NCBI RefSeq assembly: GCF_008368715.1
Contig: NZ_SMRS01000002.1
Location: 1-64,000 of the forward strand
Length of the DNA: 64,000 bases
DNA from: Nitrincola tapanii
GTDB lineage: Bacteria > Pseudomonadota > Gammaproteobacteria > Pseudomonadales > Balneatricaceae
Direction of reading: 5' to 3'
Part shown: positions 17,457 through 27,121 of the stretch, piece after piece
How positions within the stretch are numbered: the stretch's first letter is position 1
Layout of the letters: every line of letters begins with the position of its first letter
Made by a program: the position numbers and the translations under genes
The notes under the pieces: generated by a model
The model's database searches: none
Seen by the model: the letters and a program-made list of their open reading frames with translations, nothing else
What the model was told of the DNA's origin: nothing

Positions 17457-18238
17457 TGAATCAGCTTTTAGAGACCCTGGCCGAGCAGTTACGTCAGGCC
17501 GAAGCCACACAGCAACCGATGCCACCGCTACGTGATCAGCTCGGTGACACGGATGCACAAGCCGCTTACCGCATCCAGCAGATCAATGTTGAGCAGGCGC
17601 TAAAACAGGGACGCCGCATCGTTGGACGCAAAGTGGGTCTGACGAATCCGCGCGTGCAGCAGCAATTGGGGGTGAGTCAGCCGGATTTCGGGACGCTGTT
17701 TGCGGATATGAGCTATGGCGATAATGAGCAGATTCCGTTTGCTCGCGTGATGCAGCCTAAGATCGAAGCGGAAATTGCGCTGATTCTTGACCAGGATTTG
17801 CCACATGCGGATACCACCCTTGCCGAGTTGATCCGTGCTACAGGCTGGGTCTTGCCCGCTTTGGAAGTGGTGGGGAGTCGCATTGAAAATTGGAATATTC
17901 GTTTTACCGATACCGTCGCCGATAACGCTTCCAGTGGCTGTTATGTGTTAGGTGGCCCAGCACGTCGTCTGGATGGCTTGGATCTGCTGCAGGCCAACAT
18001 GCGCATGACACGTAATGGCGTTCAGGTGTCTCAAGGCAGTGGAGCAGAGTGTTTAGGACATCCCTGCAATGCTGCGGTCTGGTTGGCGCAAACGCTCAGT
18101 CGTTTAGGCACGCCTTTGCGTGCGGGCGATGTCATTTTAACCGGTGCGCTAGGCCCTATGGTGGCGGTGGAACCCGGCGATCATTTCCAAGCTGAGATTG
18201 AGGGCTTGGGTTCTGTTTCAGTGAGTTTCTCCCATTAA
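17456..18238 (+). CDS. mhpD: 2-oxopent-4-enoate hydratase
   Basis: 260 aa, hydratase/decarboxylase family. It adds water to 2-hydroxypentadienoate to give 4-hydroxy-2-oxovalerate. Visible family segments are [17 protein letters not shown] near residue 55, [11 protein letters not shown] near 100 with metal-binding glutamates, and [11 protein letters not shown] near 133. It is coupled to mhpB by a 1-nt overlap. The 72-nt gap to mhpF includes a very GC-rich run near 18258-18275 with self-complementary GCGC repeats. Confidence 0.93.
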   Translation: MNQLLETLAEQLRQAEATQQPMPPLRDQLGDTDAQAAYRIQQINVEQALKQGRRIVGRKVGLTNPRVQQQLGVSQPDFGTLFADMSYGDNEQIPFARVMQPKIEAEIALILDQDLPHADTTLAELIRATGWVLPALEVVGSRIENWNIRFTDTVADNASSGCYVLGGPARRLDGLDLLQANMRMTRNGVQVSQGSGAECLGHPCNAAVWLAQTLSRLGTPLRAGDVILTGALGPMVAVEPGDHFQAEIEGLGSVSVSFSH

Positions 18239-18310
18239 AACCACTCTCTGCAGGGTGTCGCGCGGCGCGCGGCGCGTTGATTAATACAAACATTCAATTT
18301 GGATGGGTTC

Positions 18311-19255
18311 ATGAAAAAACTCAAAGCCGCGATTATCGGCCCAGGCAACATCGGCACAGATCTGATGATTAAGATTCTGCGCCATGGTCAATATATTGAA
18401 ATGGGTGCCATGGTGGGGATAGATCCCAACTCAGATGGCTTGGCACGTGCCGCCCGTATGGGCGTGGCCACGACTCATGAGGGGATAGAAGGCTTAACCC
18501 GCTTACCGATTTTCTCTGAGATCGATGTGGTGTTTGATGCCACCTCAGCCGGTGCACATCTTAAAAATGAAGTTTTCCTGCGCGGTTTGAAGCCGAATTT
18601 GCGTATGATCGATCTGACCCCTGCGGCGATTGGGCCTTATTGTATTCCTGTAGTGAACTTGGATCGTCATCTACAGGATACCAACGTGAATATGGTGACC
18701 TGTGGTGGCCAGGCCACGATTCCTATGGTGGCCGCGGTATCGCGTGTGGCTAAGGTGCATTATGCCGAGATTATTGCTTCCATCTCCAGCAAGTCGGCTG
18801 GGCCGGGGACACGTGCCAATATTGATGAGTTTACCGAAACCACTTCAAAGGCGATTGAGGTTGTGGGCGGTGCTGAAAAGGGTAAGGCGATTATTATTCT
18901 GAATCCGGCTGAGCCGCCGCTCATCATGCGCGACACCGTCATGGTTTTGTCGGAAGCTGTAGATGAAGCACGCGTGGAAGCGTCCGTCTTGGAGATGGAA
19001 AAAGCGGTACAGAGTTATGTGCCCGGCTACCGTTTAAAGCAGCGCGTGCAGTTTGATCGAATTCCGCAAGATCAGCCGGTGACCATCCCAGGATTAGGCC
19101 GTTTCAGCGGTTTAAAAACATCGGTCTTTTTAGAAGTAGAAGGAGCCGCCCATTACTTACCGGCCTACGCGGGTAACCTTGATATTATGACCTCAGCCGC
19201 TCTTTCGACCGCTGAGCGTATGGCCGAGTCACTTCTGAGCGCGAAAGGAGTCTGA
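18311..19255 (+). CDS. mhpF: Acetaldehyde dehydrogenase, CoA-acylating
   Basis: 314 aa from the ATG at 18311, chosen to match the family N-terminus [20 protein letters not shown] 18299 is an in-frame alternative. The N-terminal GxGxIG fold binds NAD. The catalytic cysteine is C131 in [11 protein letters not shown], and [21 protein letters not shown] follows. It converts the acetaldehyde channelled from the aldolase into acetyl-CoA. The gene stops 2 nt before mhpE, as expected for a physically associated enzyme pair. Confidence 0.95.
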   Translation: MKKLKAAIIGPGNIGTDLMIKILRHGQYIEMGAMVGIDPNSDGLARAARMGVATTHEGIEGLTRLPIFSEIDVVFDATSAGAHLKNEVFLRGLKPNLRMIDLTPAAIGPYCIPVVNLDRHLQDTNVNMVTCGGQATIPMVAAVSRVAKVHYAEIIASISSKSAGPGTRANIDEFTETTSKAIEVVGGAEKGKAIIILNPAEPPLIMRDTVMVLSEAVDEARVEASVLEMEKAVQSYVPGYRLKQRVQFDRIPQDQPVTIPGLGRFSGLKTSVFLEVEGAAHYLPAYAGNLDIMTSAALSTAERMAESLLSAKGV

Positions 19256-19257
19256 TC

Positions 19258-20277
19258 ATGAGCTTTAATCCTGGGAAAAAACTCTATATTTCCGATGTAA
19301 CCCTGCGTGATGGTAGCCATGCCGTGCGTCATCAATACACGATTCAACAGGTGCAGGCGATTGCACGTGCGCTCGATCAAGCGCGTGTTGACAGCATTGA
19401 AGTGGCACATGGGGATGGTTTGCAAGGTTCCAGTTTCAACTATGGTTTTGGTGCGCATACGGATCTGGAATGGATTGAAGCCGTTGCCGAAGTAGTGGAG
19501 CATGCCCAGATCGCGACGCTGTTGTTGCCGGGTATCGGCACTGTCCATGATCTTGAAGCGGCGTATCGTGCCGGTGCTCGAATCGTGAGAGTGGCGACGC
19601 ACTGTACCGAAGCGGATGTGTCACGTCAGCATATCGAACATGCGCGTAAATTGGGGATGGATACCGTTGGCTTTTTAATGATGAGCCACATGACCACGCC
19701 TCAAGGCTTAGCGGAACAAGCGAAGTTGATGGAAAGTTACGGTGCAACCTGTATCTATGTCGTGGATTCCGGTGGCGCGATGGCGATGAACGATATTCGC
19801 GATCGCTTCCGCGCCTTAAAAGATGTGTTGAATAGCGAAACCTTGACCGGTATTCATGCGCACCACAATCTGTCTCTGGGGGTCGCTAACTCTATGGTGG
19901 CCGTAGAAGAGGGATGTGATCGTATTGATGCCAGCTTGGCGGGTATGGGGGCCGGTGCCGGTAATGCACCTCTTGAAGTCTTTATTGCCGCTGCGGAGCG
20001 TCAGGGCTGGGAGCATGGCACGGATCTTTACACGCTGATGGATGCTGCCGATGAGATCGTGCGCCCCTTACAGGATCGTCCGGTGCGAGTGGATCGTGAA
20101 ACCCTGGCCTTGGGTTATGCGGGTGTTTATTCCAGCTTTTTACGTCATTCCGAAGTGGCGGCTGAAAAATATGGTTTAAAAACCGTGGATATTCTGGTGG
20201 AGTTAGGTAAGCGCCGTATGGTTGGAGGCCAGGAAGATATGATCGTGGATGTCGCACTGGATCTGTTGAAGTCGTAA
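19258..20277 (+). CDS. mhpE: 4-hydroxy-2-oxovalerate aldolase
   Basis: 339 aa. The N-terminal [10 protein letters not shown] carries the conserved Arg-Asp of the HMG-CoA-lyase-like barrel. The metal-binding histidines lie in [11 protein letters not shown] near residue 200. The C-terminal communication domain contains GYAGVYSSF and VGGQEDM. It cleaves 4-hydroxy-2-oxovalerate to pyruvate and acetaldehyde, passing the aldehyde to MhpF. It is the last gene of mhpABDFE and is followed by a strong terminator. It is the second aldolase of this type in the window (see 3-377). Confidence 0.95.
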   Translation: MSFNPGKKLYISDVTLRDGSHAVRHQYTIQQVQAIARALDQARVDSIEVAHGDGLQGSSFNYGFGAHTDLEWIEAVAEVVEHAQIATLLLPGIGTVHDLEAAYRAGARIVRVATHCTEADVSRQHIEHARKLGMDTVGFLMMSHMTTPQGLAEQAKLMESYGATCIYVVDSGGAMAMNDIRDRFRALKDVLNSETLTGIHAHHNLSLGVANSMVAVEEGCDRIDASLAGMGAGAGNAPLEVFIAAAERQGWEHGTDLYTLMDAADEIVRPLQDRPVRVDRETLALGYAGVYSSFLRHSEVAAEKYGLKTVDILVELGKRRMVGGQEDMIVDVALDLLKS

Positions 20278-20302
20278 GCTTTCTTGACTTAGGTCATATA
20301 TA

Positions 20303-20344
20303 AACAAAGCGAAGCATGGGAAACCTGCTTCGCTTTGTTTTTTT
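20303..20344 (+). terminator. Terminator of the mhp operon
   Basis: Perfect 14-bp arms 20303-20316 (AACAAAGCGAAGCA) and 20326-20339 with a 9-nt loop and a run of seven T residues (20338-20344). Confidence 0.95.
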
Positions 20345-20478
20345 CTAAAGAGATCAATTGTTTTTTTAAAGTGGTCAAGTTAGTTTAGAACGGAATTCTG
20401 CCAGGGATAGGGCGGTCATGCCGTCGTGCTGTCCTTTCTTCCCAGGTGTCTCACCCTCGATTAAGAAGGATTTTTAGC

Positions 20479-21327
20479 ATGAAACCTAAAGCGTTAGCGG
20501 TTGCACTCCTCAGTGCCTCTTTCACTCTGGCAGGCTGTAACGCCACACAGCAAAACACTCTATTCAGCAAAGAAAATTTAGGTACTGTGATCGGTGCCGG
20601 TGCCGGTATTTTGATTGGAAGCCAGGTGGGTGGTGGTGACGGGCGTCGTTTAGCCATGCTCGCCGGTGCCATTGCTGGGGGCATGATTGGTAAACATATC
20701 GGTGCCAGCTTGGATGAGCGTGATCGTCGTGCGTTAGAGATGCAGACCCAGGCAGCATTGATGTCGGGCCAAGATGGCCAGACGATATACTGGCAGTCTG
20801 AGCACTCAGGAGCGACTGCACAGATCACCCCAGTCGCCACTGAAACGCGTACGCAGGCCGCAAGCATGCAGCGTACGACCCGTGTCCAGAGTGTGCCGAA
20901 CTTAACCCTGCTGAACGCACCTTATGAAACCACGGCGGGCGTCAATATTCGCAGTGCACCTTCGACCACTTCAGATCGCATCGGGAGTCTCGCGGCGGGC
21001 ACCAGTTTTACCGCCTTGGGCCGCACGGATAATGATTGGATCGCGGTCGGGCGCCGTGGAGTGAATGTGGGCTATATCTATGCACCCCTGGTGCGACCCG
21101 TGGTGGCACAACAAGCCACCGGCACAGATTTGGATACCCTGGTGGTGAGCCGAAATAACGCAGATCAAAGTGGTTTTGATCTGGATAACCTCACCGTCAC
21201 TACAGATCAGGTTCAGGCGGCCACTCAGTGCCGTACTTTGCAATACGATATTCAGGCGGCGGGCTCTGCCGAGTCAACTCAGGTCAAGGCCTGTCAAGCG
21301 GCTGATGGTGCTTGGGAATTGATCTAA
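20479..21327 (+). CDS. Lipoprotein with glycine-zipper and SH3-like domains
   Basis: 282 aa from the ATG at 20479, supported by AGAAGGA 8 nt upstream. The lipobox LAGC places the lipidated cysteine at residue 19. Residues 35-90 form a glycine-zipper segment (GTVIGAGAGILIGSQVGGG, then MLAGAIAGGMIGKHIG) of the 17-kDa surface antigen/OmpA-like type. About 145-210 resembles a bacterial SH3 domain (VNIRSAPSTTSDRIGSLAAGT then WIAVG, GYIYAPLV). The C-terminus has two cysteines that may pair. It is probably anchored in the outer membrane and contacts peptidoglycan. It heads a three-gene operon of unknown role. Confidence 0.8.
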   Translation: MKPKALAVALLSASFTLAGCNATQQNTLFSKENLGTVIGAGAGILIGSQVGGGDGRRLAMLAGAIAGGMIGKHIGASLDERDRRALEMQTQAALMSGQDGQTIYWQSEHSGATAQITPVATETRTQAASMQRTTRVQSVPNLTLLNAPYETTAGVNIRSAPSTTSDRIGSLAAGTSFTALGRTDNDWIAVGRRGVNVGYIYAPLVRPVVAQQATGTDLDTLVVSRNNADQSGFDLDNLTVTTDQVQAATQCRTLQYDIQAAGSAESTQVKACQAADGAWELI

Positions 21328-21341
21328 TACGGAGCCTGATC

Positions 21342-23264
21342 GTGAAAAAACGTTTACTAACCAGTTTGATTGCAGCTGCGGTTGCGCTGCCAGCGCAGGC
21401 GGCTGAGTATCGCTTAGCCTTTTCGCAAAGCGCGCAATTGGAAGTTTTTGTCGAGCATGCAGACGGAGTGGCTTGGTGTGCACCGAGTCTGACCTTGCGT
21501 TTTCAGGATAAGGGTGCGGCAGATAAAGCTGTTCTCGAGCAGATGATGCCGCGTATCGGTGCGTTGATCGATCGTGAATGTCCGGCCGCTAAGGAGGCAC
21601 GTTGGTACAGCATTGCGGCAGAGGGTAACACACTGCAGCAAGGCCAGATCACGCAGGCTGCTGGCTGGCAGCTCACCTCAGCGCCAGCTCAGGTCGCGGC
21701 GAGTCCAGCCCCGAGTGCTCCGCTGCCACCAGGGCCTAATGTGGCAGCTGTGGCCGCCCCTGAAGTGACGGCCCCAGTGGTGGCTGTTGAGGCGGATCAG
21801 GTCGCTGCGCCCGCACCTGAGGCTGTCGCTGCTGAAACCGTTGCGGCCACCGCTGAGGCGCCTCAAGCGGCAGAAGCTCAAGTTGCAGAGGTTCAGATCA
21901 CAGAAACCCCCGCTGCAGAAGTCATCGCCGCGCAAGTGGCGGAGGTGATTGCGCCTGAGCCAACCGCTGCGCCACCGATGTTTGCGGTAGCAGATTGGAT
22001 GCCGAGAAGTTCGGCCGATACACTGGCCGCACAGAGCTTTAGCCTACCCTTAAAAGATCAGCAGGGATGTGTGTTTAACACTAACCTATCCTTTAATGTG
22101 ACGGCGGAGTTTATTCGTAATCAGTCAAGCGGTATTCACTGTGCTGAGGATGGGTTGGCTCAAGGGCAAGGCCAGTGGCAGATCAGTCGCTCCGATGGAA
22201 TGAATCTTGGGCGCATCGAGGCAGTCTTTAAGGATGGTCAAGCATTTATCAACATCCGTCCAGACTTCACACTGCAACATATCCTAGCTAACCAGTTTAT
22301 CTATGTTTATCTAGGCAGTGATTCTGCGCGTCAGGTCCATTATCTCGCGGAAGGGCGTTATCATGGCCCGTCTGCGGCCTGGAACTTTGAACGCCCCAGA
22401 CTTCTGGCGTTAACGGAAAAAATCGATCTTTTCCGTGATGCTGAGCAGATCCAAGCCGTCATTCAAGTGGGCAACGAAAAGTTGGCACCTCTGGTGGGAT
22501 CACGCGTCAGCCATATCAGCTTTACGGCTTTAAAAGCCCCACAAGCTTGGTTTGAAGGGAATCATCATAATCAAAACCCCGATCTGCTTTACAGCATCAC
22601 GCTGAATAAGCCCTACCGCCAAGAGCACTTTGTTTTTAACTTACAGCAGGGTAACAACCATCTGTTTGAGCGTGAACATCGTGAAGCCTTAGCCGCTCAA
22701 CGCGAGCAAGAGCGTCTAGAACGTGAGCGTTTGCAGCAGGAAGCGCAAGCGCAGCGTGAGCGTCAGTTTGCCGCACAACGTGAAGCGCAACGTCAATCTC
22801 AAGCGCTCAACCAGTTCGAGTATCTGAATCGACAAACCGATGCTCAGCGCCTACAGGATTGGGTTCGTGAGGTGGAGTTTGATCTGTTTGGGGGAGATTA
22901 CCTGCGCTTGATGAAAGGTAGCCAGCTGGAATATCGCCAGATCATCCAAGTGGGACGTAAAGCGCAAGAGGGCGAGTGGTCGGTCGAGGCGCCCTATCCG
23001 GCGCTCTTGCAGTCTGCTGAAGAGTTAAAAAGTGGTTGGTATCAATTCACGGGTACTCTGCGTTTAGATGCTAAGCGTCAGGACAAACAAGGGCTACCCT
23101 TGTCGGTTTTGACACCGCAGCTGTTGAGTCCTTGCGCGGATAGCCGTTGCTTGGATCAATTTAATGCTTTGCAGATCATGCGTAGCCAGATGGGGGATGC
23201 GAATTGGTCACCTGAAGCGGCGCAGGCTGTCATTACACGTTTTGAATCCGGCGACTATGAATAA
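21342..23264 (+). CDS. Exported protein with Ala/Pro/Glu-rich linker and Arg/Gln/Glu coiled coil, function unknown
   Basis: 640 aa from the GTG at 21342 (GGAG at 21331-21334); a TTG at 21312 overlaps the previous gene and is less likely. The signal peptide ends near PAQA. Residues about 20-105 form a small domain with two cysteines. About 110-210 is a low-complexity linker of Ala, Pro, Val and Glu. About 215-440 is a beta-rich domain. About 445-490 is a charged coiled coil dense in Arg, Gln and Glu. A C-terminal domain with a cysteine pair (PCADSRC) follows. I do not recognise a family. It is probably periplasmic and acts with the flanking lipoprotein and membrane protein. Confidence 0.7.
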   Translation: MKKRLLTSLIAAAVALPAQAAEYRLAFSQSAQLEVFVEHADGVAWCAPSLTLRFQDKGAADKAVLEQMMPRIGALIDRECPAAKEARWYSIAAEGNTLQQGQITQAAGWQLTSAPAQVAASPAPSAPLPPGPNVAAVAAPEVTAPVVAVEADQVAAPAPEAVAAETVAATAEAPQAAEAQVAEVQITETPAAEVIAAQVAEVIAPEPTAAPPMFAVADWMPRSSADTLAAQSFSLPLKDQQGCVFNTNLSFNVTAEFIRNQSSGIHCAEDGLAQGQGQWQISRSDGMNLGRIEAVFKDGQAFINIRPDFTLQHILANQFIYVYLGSDSARQVHYLAEGRYHGPSAAWNFERPRLLALTEKIDLFRDAEQIQAVIQVGNEKLAPLVGSRVSHISFTALKAPQAWFEGNHHNQNPDLLYSITLNKPYRQEHFVFNLQQGNNHLFEREHREALAAQREQERLERERLQQEAQAQRERQFAAQREAQRQSQALNQFEYLNRQTDAQRLQDWVREVEFDLFGGDYLRLMKGSQLEYRQIIQVGRKAQEGEWSVEAPYPALLQSAEELKSGWYQFTGTLRLDAKRQDKQGLPLSVLTPQLLSPCADSRCLDQFNALQIMRSQMGDANWSPEAAQAVITRFESGDYE

Positions 23265-23276
23265 ACGGGGTTGTGC

Positions 23277-24260
23277 ATGAGTAATCTATCGAAAACCACC
23301 CTGGCGGCAGGCGTCGGTGTGGGTGTTGTAGTGTTAGTGGGGGGTGGATGGTTTGGCCTTTCGGCTTTTGCCTCGGGTAAAGCCGAGCAGGAGTTAAAAG
23401 CAAAACTTGCACAAGCCAATTTGTTGCCCTACGTGACCTGGTCAGCTGTGAACTCCTCGCCCTTGGGTGGAGAGATCAGTATCCGTAACCTGAAGATCAA
23501 CTATACCGAGCAGGGTTGGCGTGGACCTACTCTCTATCTGATGGATGCGGAGCGTGTGGTGTTAAACGGGTTTAATGCACCGGAAAAGGCTGTACGTGCC
23601 GCCGGGATTCAGCTTGAAAAAGTCAGCTTCCCTTCGATGCAGCGTGATCAAAGAGAGCAGAATCAACTGCGCTCTGCCTATCAAGATAGCCCGATTATGA
23701 TGTTGGCGTACAATACCGGACGTCAGGAGCTTCCGCCTTTTTCGGTGGCGATGCGCTGGCAGTTGAATGAGCAGTTGGCCGGTTTGACTCTGTCTTTGGA
23801 TCAACCCGAACTCTTGAGTTTGAGTGGCACAACGGCTTTCTCGGGTATGTTTGGACCGCTATTACAGCAGTTACAGAGCGACCCAGAGAATGTTGTGGCT
23901 TTGAGCGGAATCTTGGCGCAGATGGCGGCCACCACGGGATTAAGCCAGTTGGATCTGGAACTCAAAGATCAGGGAGCCGTGAACCGTTTGCTGACCCTAC
24001 AGGCGCGTTATGCTCAAGCGAATGGCCAGCCTAACCAGTCGGCGAATGAGTTGTATGCCTTGATTAAGGGGGAGTGTCAGTCAGATCTTGCGGCAGTCTT
24101 TCGTAATCAGGATGCCTGTGATCGTTTAGCCAGTTTTGTGTCCGGTAAACAGAAACAGTTGGCGTTAAAAACCGTGACCAACGGCAGCTTAACCGCGAAT
24201 GATTTTATGTTTGGTGGTTTGGAGCAGGTGAAGAATCGCTTGCAGCCTGAACTGCGTTAA
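23277..24260 (+). CDS. Membrane-anchored protein of unknown function
   Basis: 327 aa from the ATG at 23277, with GGGG 6 nt upstream; it follows the previous stop by 12 nt. One hydrophobic segment near residues 9-33 would anchor it with the rest in the periplasm. The start of the exported part (KAEQELKAKLAQANLL, then SPLGGEISIRNLKI) is faintly like DUF945/YdgA and AsmA-type proteins, but the match is too weak to name. Two cysteines near residues 263 and 274 could pair. It ends the operon, with a strong terminator after it. Confidence 0.65.
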   Translation: MSNLSKTTLAAGVGVGVVVLVGGGWFGLSAFASGKAEQELKAKLAQANLLPYVTWSAVNSSPLGGEISIRNLKINYTEQGWRGPTLYLMDAERVVLNGFNAPEKAVRAAGIQLEKVSFPSMQRDQREQNQLRSAYQDSPIMMLAYNTGRQELPPFSVAMRWQLNEQLAGLTLSLDQPELLSLSGTTAFSGMFGPLLQQLQSDPENVVALSGILAQMAATTGLSQLDLELKDQGAVNRLLTLQARYAQANGQPNQSANELYALIKGECQSDLAAVFRNQDACDRLASFVSGKQKQLALKTVTNGSLTANDFMFGGLEQVKNRLQPELR

Positions 24261-24284
24261 GCGCTTGCATTTGGTTCACTGAGC

Positions 24285-24325
24285 AACGCCTCACTTAGAC
24301 GTTCAATCTAAGTGAGGCGTTTTTT
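24285..24325 (+). terminator. Terminator of the envelope operon
   Basis: Perfect 15-bp arms AACGCCTCACTTAGA (24285-24299) and its complement (24307-24321), with a 7-nt loop and a T run to 24325. It ends just before the convergent GGDEF/EAL gene. Confidence 0.95.
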
Positions 24326-24326
24326 A

Positions 24327-27008
24327 TTATATGGACTCTGGGATGAGTAAGGTTGGGCTGGGTTTGCCAATGTGATAACCCTGACCGTAGTGGATTCCTA
24401 ACTCTTTTACCGCCTGCATCAAGGCTTCATCTTCGATATATTCTGCAACGATTTTGATATTCAGGCTCTGTGCCAGGGTCACGCTGCTTTTCACAAAGGC
24501 CATGTCTTTCTCGTCACTGAGCATGTTACGAATAAATTCACCTTCAATTTTGATCAGATCGATCGGGAAATGCTTAATGTAGTGGAAAGAGGAGTAGCCA
24601 GTGCCAAAGTCATCGATCGCAAAGTTAAAGCCTTCGAGCTTGAGATCGAGGACAAATTTTTCCAAGAGCGCCATGTTGCTGACGGTTTCACGCTCTGTCA
24701 GCTCAAATACAATACGTTTAGGATCAATCGAATAATCCAGTGCTAAGCGCCGGACTCGCGCTAAAAATTCATTCAGGATCATTGATTTAGGTGAAAGGTT
24801 GATAAACAGCATACCCTGGTAGTTTTGCTCTTCCATCTGCTCAAAGGCTTTCTCGATCAGCAGATAGTCCATTTTATGCACAACACCTATGGATTCCGCG
24901 ACATCGATAAACTCGCCGGCAGAAATGATGCGCTCACCCAGGTCGATACGCATCAGTAGCTCATGGATCAGAACCTCACCTGTCGCCAGATCAATGATGG
25001 GTTGGAAATAGGGAAGGATGCGTTGTTCTTCTAGAGCATTCAGTACCAATAGGCTCTTTTCACCCATCTCTTTGAAGATATCGGCAATCTCATTGTCATC
25101 CGGGATGGCAATCTGGTTTTTACCGCTGCGTTTAGCCTTGTACATCATGTTGTCGGCCATGACAAAGAGGTCTTTGGGATCTTTGGCATGGCGGGGATAG
25201 ACGGCAATACCGATAGAGGTGGTGGCACGCACGGTTTGGCCATCAGGGGTTTTGAGGGCTAATTTCTCTAAACGTGTAGCGATACGACGTGATACCGAGA
25301 GTGCTTGTTTCTCGCCGGCTTCGGGCAGAATAATGGTGAATTCATCCCCACCGTAGCGGGCCACCATATCGCCTGGACGGACAGCCGTTTCTAAGACCTG
25401 AGCAAAGCTCGATAAGAACTGATCCCCAAAGGCATGGCCGTAACGGTCATTGACACTTTTAAAGTTATCCAGATCCAGCATCAGCAAACTGAACTCTTCA
25501 TGGTGGCGTGTGGCACGACCCACTTCATAGCCTAGGAGCTCACGGAACATACGTTGATTGTGTAAACCGGTCATTGGATCTCGTGTTGCATAGTATTCGA
25601 GATCTTTGGTGTATTTGTAGATGGCTTTGACCGAACCTACGAGATTTAACAAGGTGGTCAGGATACTGTCGATGACAATATGGCGGATGGGATCACGTGC
25701 CATCTCTGATTGCACGCCAATCCCGACAACCCCCCCAATCTTGGGTGTCTCCAGCAACAAGGATTTAGTTTGCAGCTCAATATCCTCACTGCTCAGGCGC
25801 AGCTTCTCATCTTCACTGCAGGCATTCGGACGGGCAATGTGGTGGACGATGCGCAGAATTTTTACATCGTCACGGAAGTGAGGATGGCTGCAGAGTTGGC
25901 GGCTGACCACGGCTTCAAATTGCAGGCGTGTGTCCTGACAAATGTCTTGGTACCAGAAGACTTCCAGCTCATAACCTTCATCCTCGACTTGGAAAATCGT
26001 GACCAGAGTATGGGCTTTGATAATGGTATTGATCTCGATCAGCAGATCCTTAATAAAGTCGCGCCAATCCTTGACCACATCCGAGGTGATAATAAATTTG
26101 CCTAGGAGCCGAATTTCAAATTCCAGAATATCTTTATCGACGGCCACATCTTTTAAGCGCTCAATCAGGATACGCAGTTGGCTGAAGGTCTGGTTGAACT
26201 CCTGGAAGTAGAAGTTCATATCATTCACATTCAGCTCTTTGAAATCGGTAACGGTATTCACTGCTTGAATACGCTCACTGAAACCTTCCATGGAGCGTTT
26301 GATCCGGCCGGTCGCAAATGCGGAAATGACCGTGGCCAGCGCGATGGTGAGTACAGAGAAAAACAGGAAGAGCACAACATAATCACGCCGGATTTCGCTA
26401 CTGATGGCTTGTAAATCTTGGCGTAGATCGATGACACCCAGCACATCACCCAGCTCGGCATTGACATGACAGCTCAAACATTCGTAACGAGCTTGCAGAG
26501 GGAAGAGGCGACGTACCCCGCCGTGCTCTTCAAGCACGGCACCTTCCCCAGTGACAAAGCTGTTTTCAACCGCGGCATCTAGTTTCTGGTCTTCCACGGT
26601 GCCATAGATCTCTTTCACTTTTTCGCCACGAAAGAGTGTGATTTGAAAAGGGGTGTCGGTAAAAGCGTCTTGGGTACTGGCGATAAACTCTTCCAATTCG
26701 GGACGTGTCCAGCCTTTACGCATCACTTGAAACATGGTGTCAAAGGTGTAGCTGGCAATCGCTTCCGACGTTTCTTTCGCCTGGCGGCTGAGGATGTTTT
26801 CGTAAAGCAGTGACGCCGCAAGGGTGACACCGAGAAAGACGGCGAGGGCCACCGCCATGATGGAAGTGAAGACAAACCCTCTCAGGGTTTGTAGAAAGCG
26901 TAGCAAAAGGCTCAAGTCGTTTACTCTTGTTATATTCGACAAATAGCCCTGAAATCTATGAGGAATAGGTCTGAGAGTCAAGAGTGGACGTCCATGGCCT
27001 CTAATCAC
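24327..27008 (-). CDS. GGDEF/EAL c-di-GMP enzyme with periplasmic CxxCH haem-type motif
   Basis: Up to 893 aa; the start is uncertain, because 27008 is a GTG and a TTG at 26915 would also precede the first membrane helix. Helices at about 44-70 and 208-235 bound a periplasmic domain containing CLSCH at 177-181, a c-type haem attachment motif, followed by GDVLGVIDL. The cytoplasmic part has a GAF-like region, a GGDEF domain with intact GGDEF and an RPGD inhibitory site, and an EAL domain. The EAL motif reads ELL, but the acidic, Asn, Lys and Gln residues of the active site (FINLS, ELTE, DDFGTG, IKIE, VAE, GQGY) are kept. It could be a redox- or gas-sensing dual-function enzyme. Confidence 0.85.
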   Translation of the reverse strand: MIRGHGRPLLTLRPIPHRFQGYLSNITRVNDLSLLLRFLQTLRGFVFTSIMAVALAVFLGVTLAASLLYENILSRQAKETSEAIASYTFDTMFQVMRKGWTRPELEEFIASTQDAFTDTPFQITLFRGEKVKEIYGTVEDQKLDAAVENSFVTGEGAVLEEHGGVRRLFPLQARYECLSCHVNAELGDVLGVIDLRQDLQAISSEIRRDYVVLFLFFSVLTIALATVISAFATGRIKRSMEGFSERIQAVNTVTDFKELNVNDMNFYFQEFNQTFSQLRILIERLKDVAVDKDILEFEIRLLGKFIITSDVVKDWRDFIKDLLIEINTIIKAHTLVTIFQVEDEGYELEVFWYQDICQDTRLQFEAVVSRQLCSHPHFRDDVKILRIVHHIARPNACSEDEKLRLSSEDIELQTKSLLLETPKIGGVVGIGVQSEMARDPIRHIVIDSILTTLLNLVGSVKAIYKYTKDLEYYATRDPMTGLHNQRMFRELLGYEVGRATRHHEEFSLLMLDLDNFKSVNDRYGHAFGDQFLSSFAQVLETAVRPGDMVARYGGDEFTIILPEAGEKQALSVSRRIATRLEKLALKTPDGQTVRATTSIGIAVYPRHAKDPKDLFVMADNMMYKAKRSGKNQIAIPDDNEIADIFKEMGEKSLLVLNALEEQRILPYFQPIIDLATGEVLIHELLMRIDLGERIISAGEFIDVAESIGVVHKMDYLLIEKAFEQMEEQNYQGMLFINLSPKSMILNEFLARVRRLALDYSIDPKRIVFELTERETVSNMALLEKFVLDLKLEGFNFAIDDFGTGYSSFHYIKHFPIDLIKIEGEFIRNMLSDEKDMAFVKSSVTLAQSLNIKIVAEYIEDEALMQAVKELGIHYGQGYHIGKPSPTLLIPESI

Positions 27009-27121
27009 TCGATTTCAGGATCAGAGGCGCGGGAGTGTAGCAGTTACCCAAAACCCAGGCCAGCGCAGGATTTATATTAAAACAATCGAATATTCAATTA
27101 GTTATATCAGTCTTTTCTGAT

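Noticed and set aside
18258-18275. GC-rich self-complementary run between mhpD and mhpF as a terminator
   Set aside because: It is a simple GCGC-type run without a T tract inside a closely spaced operon, so it is probably only local structure.
25710-26105. 131-aa plus-strand open frame inside the GGDEF/EAL gene
   Set aside because: It is fully antisense to conserved coding sequence and shows no protein-like motif of its own.
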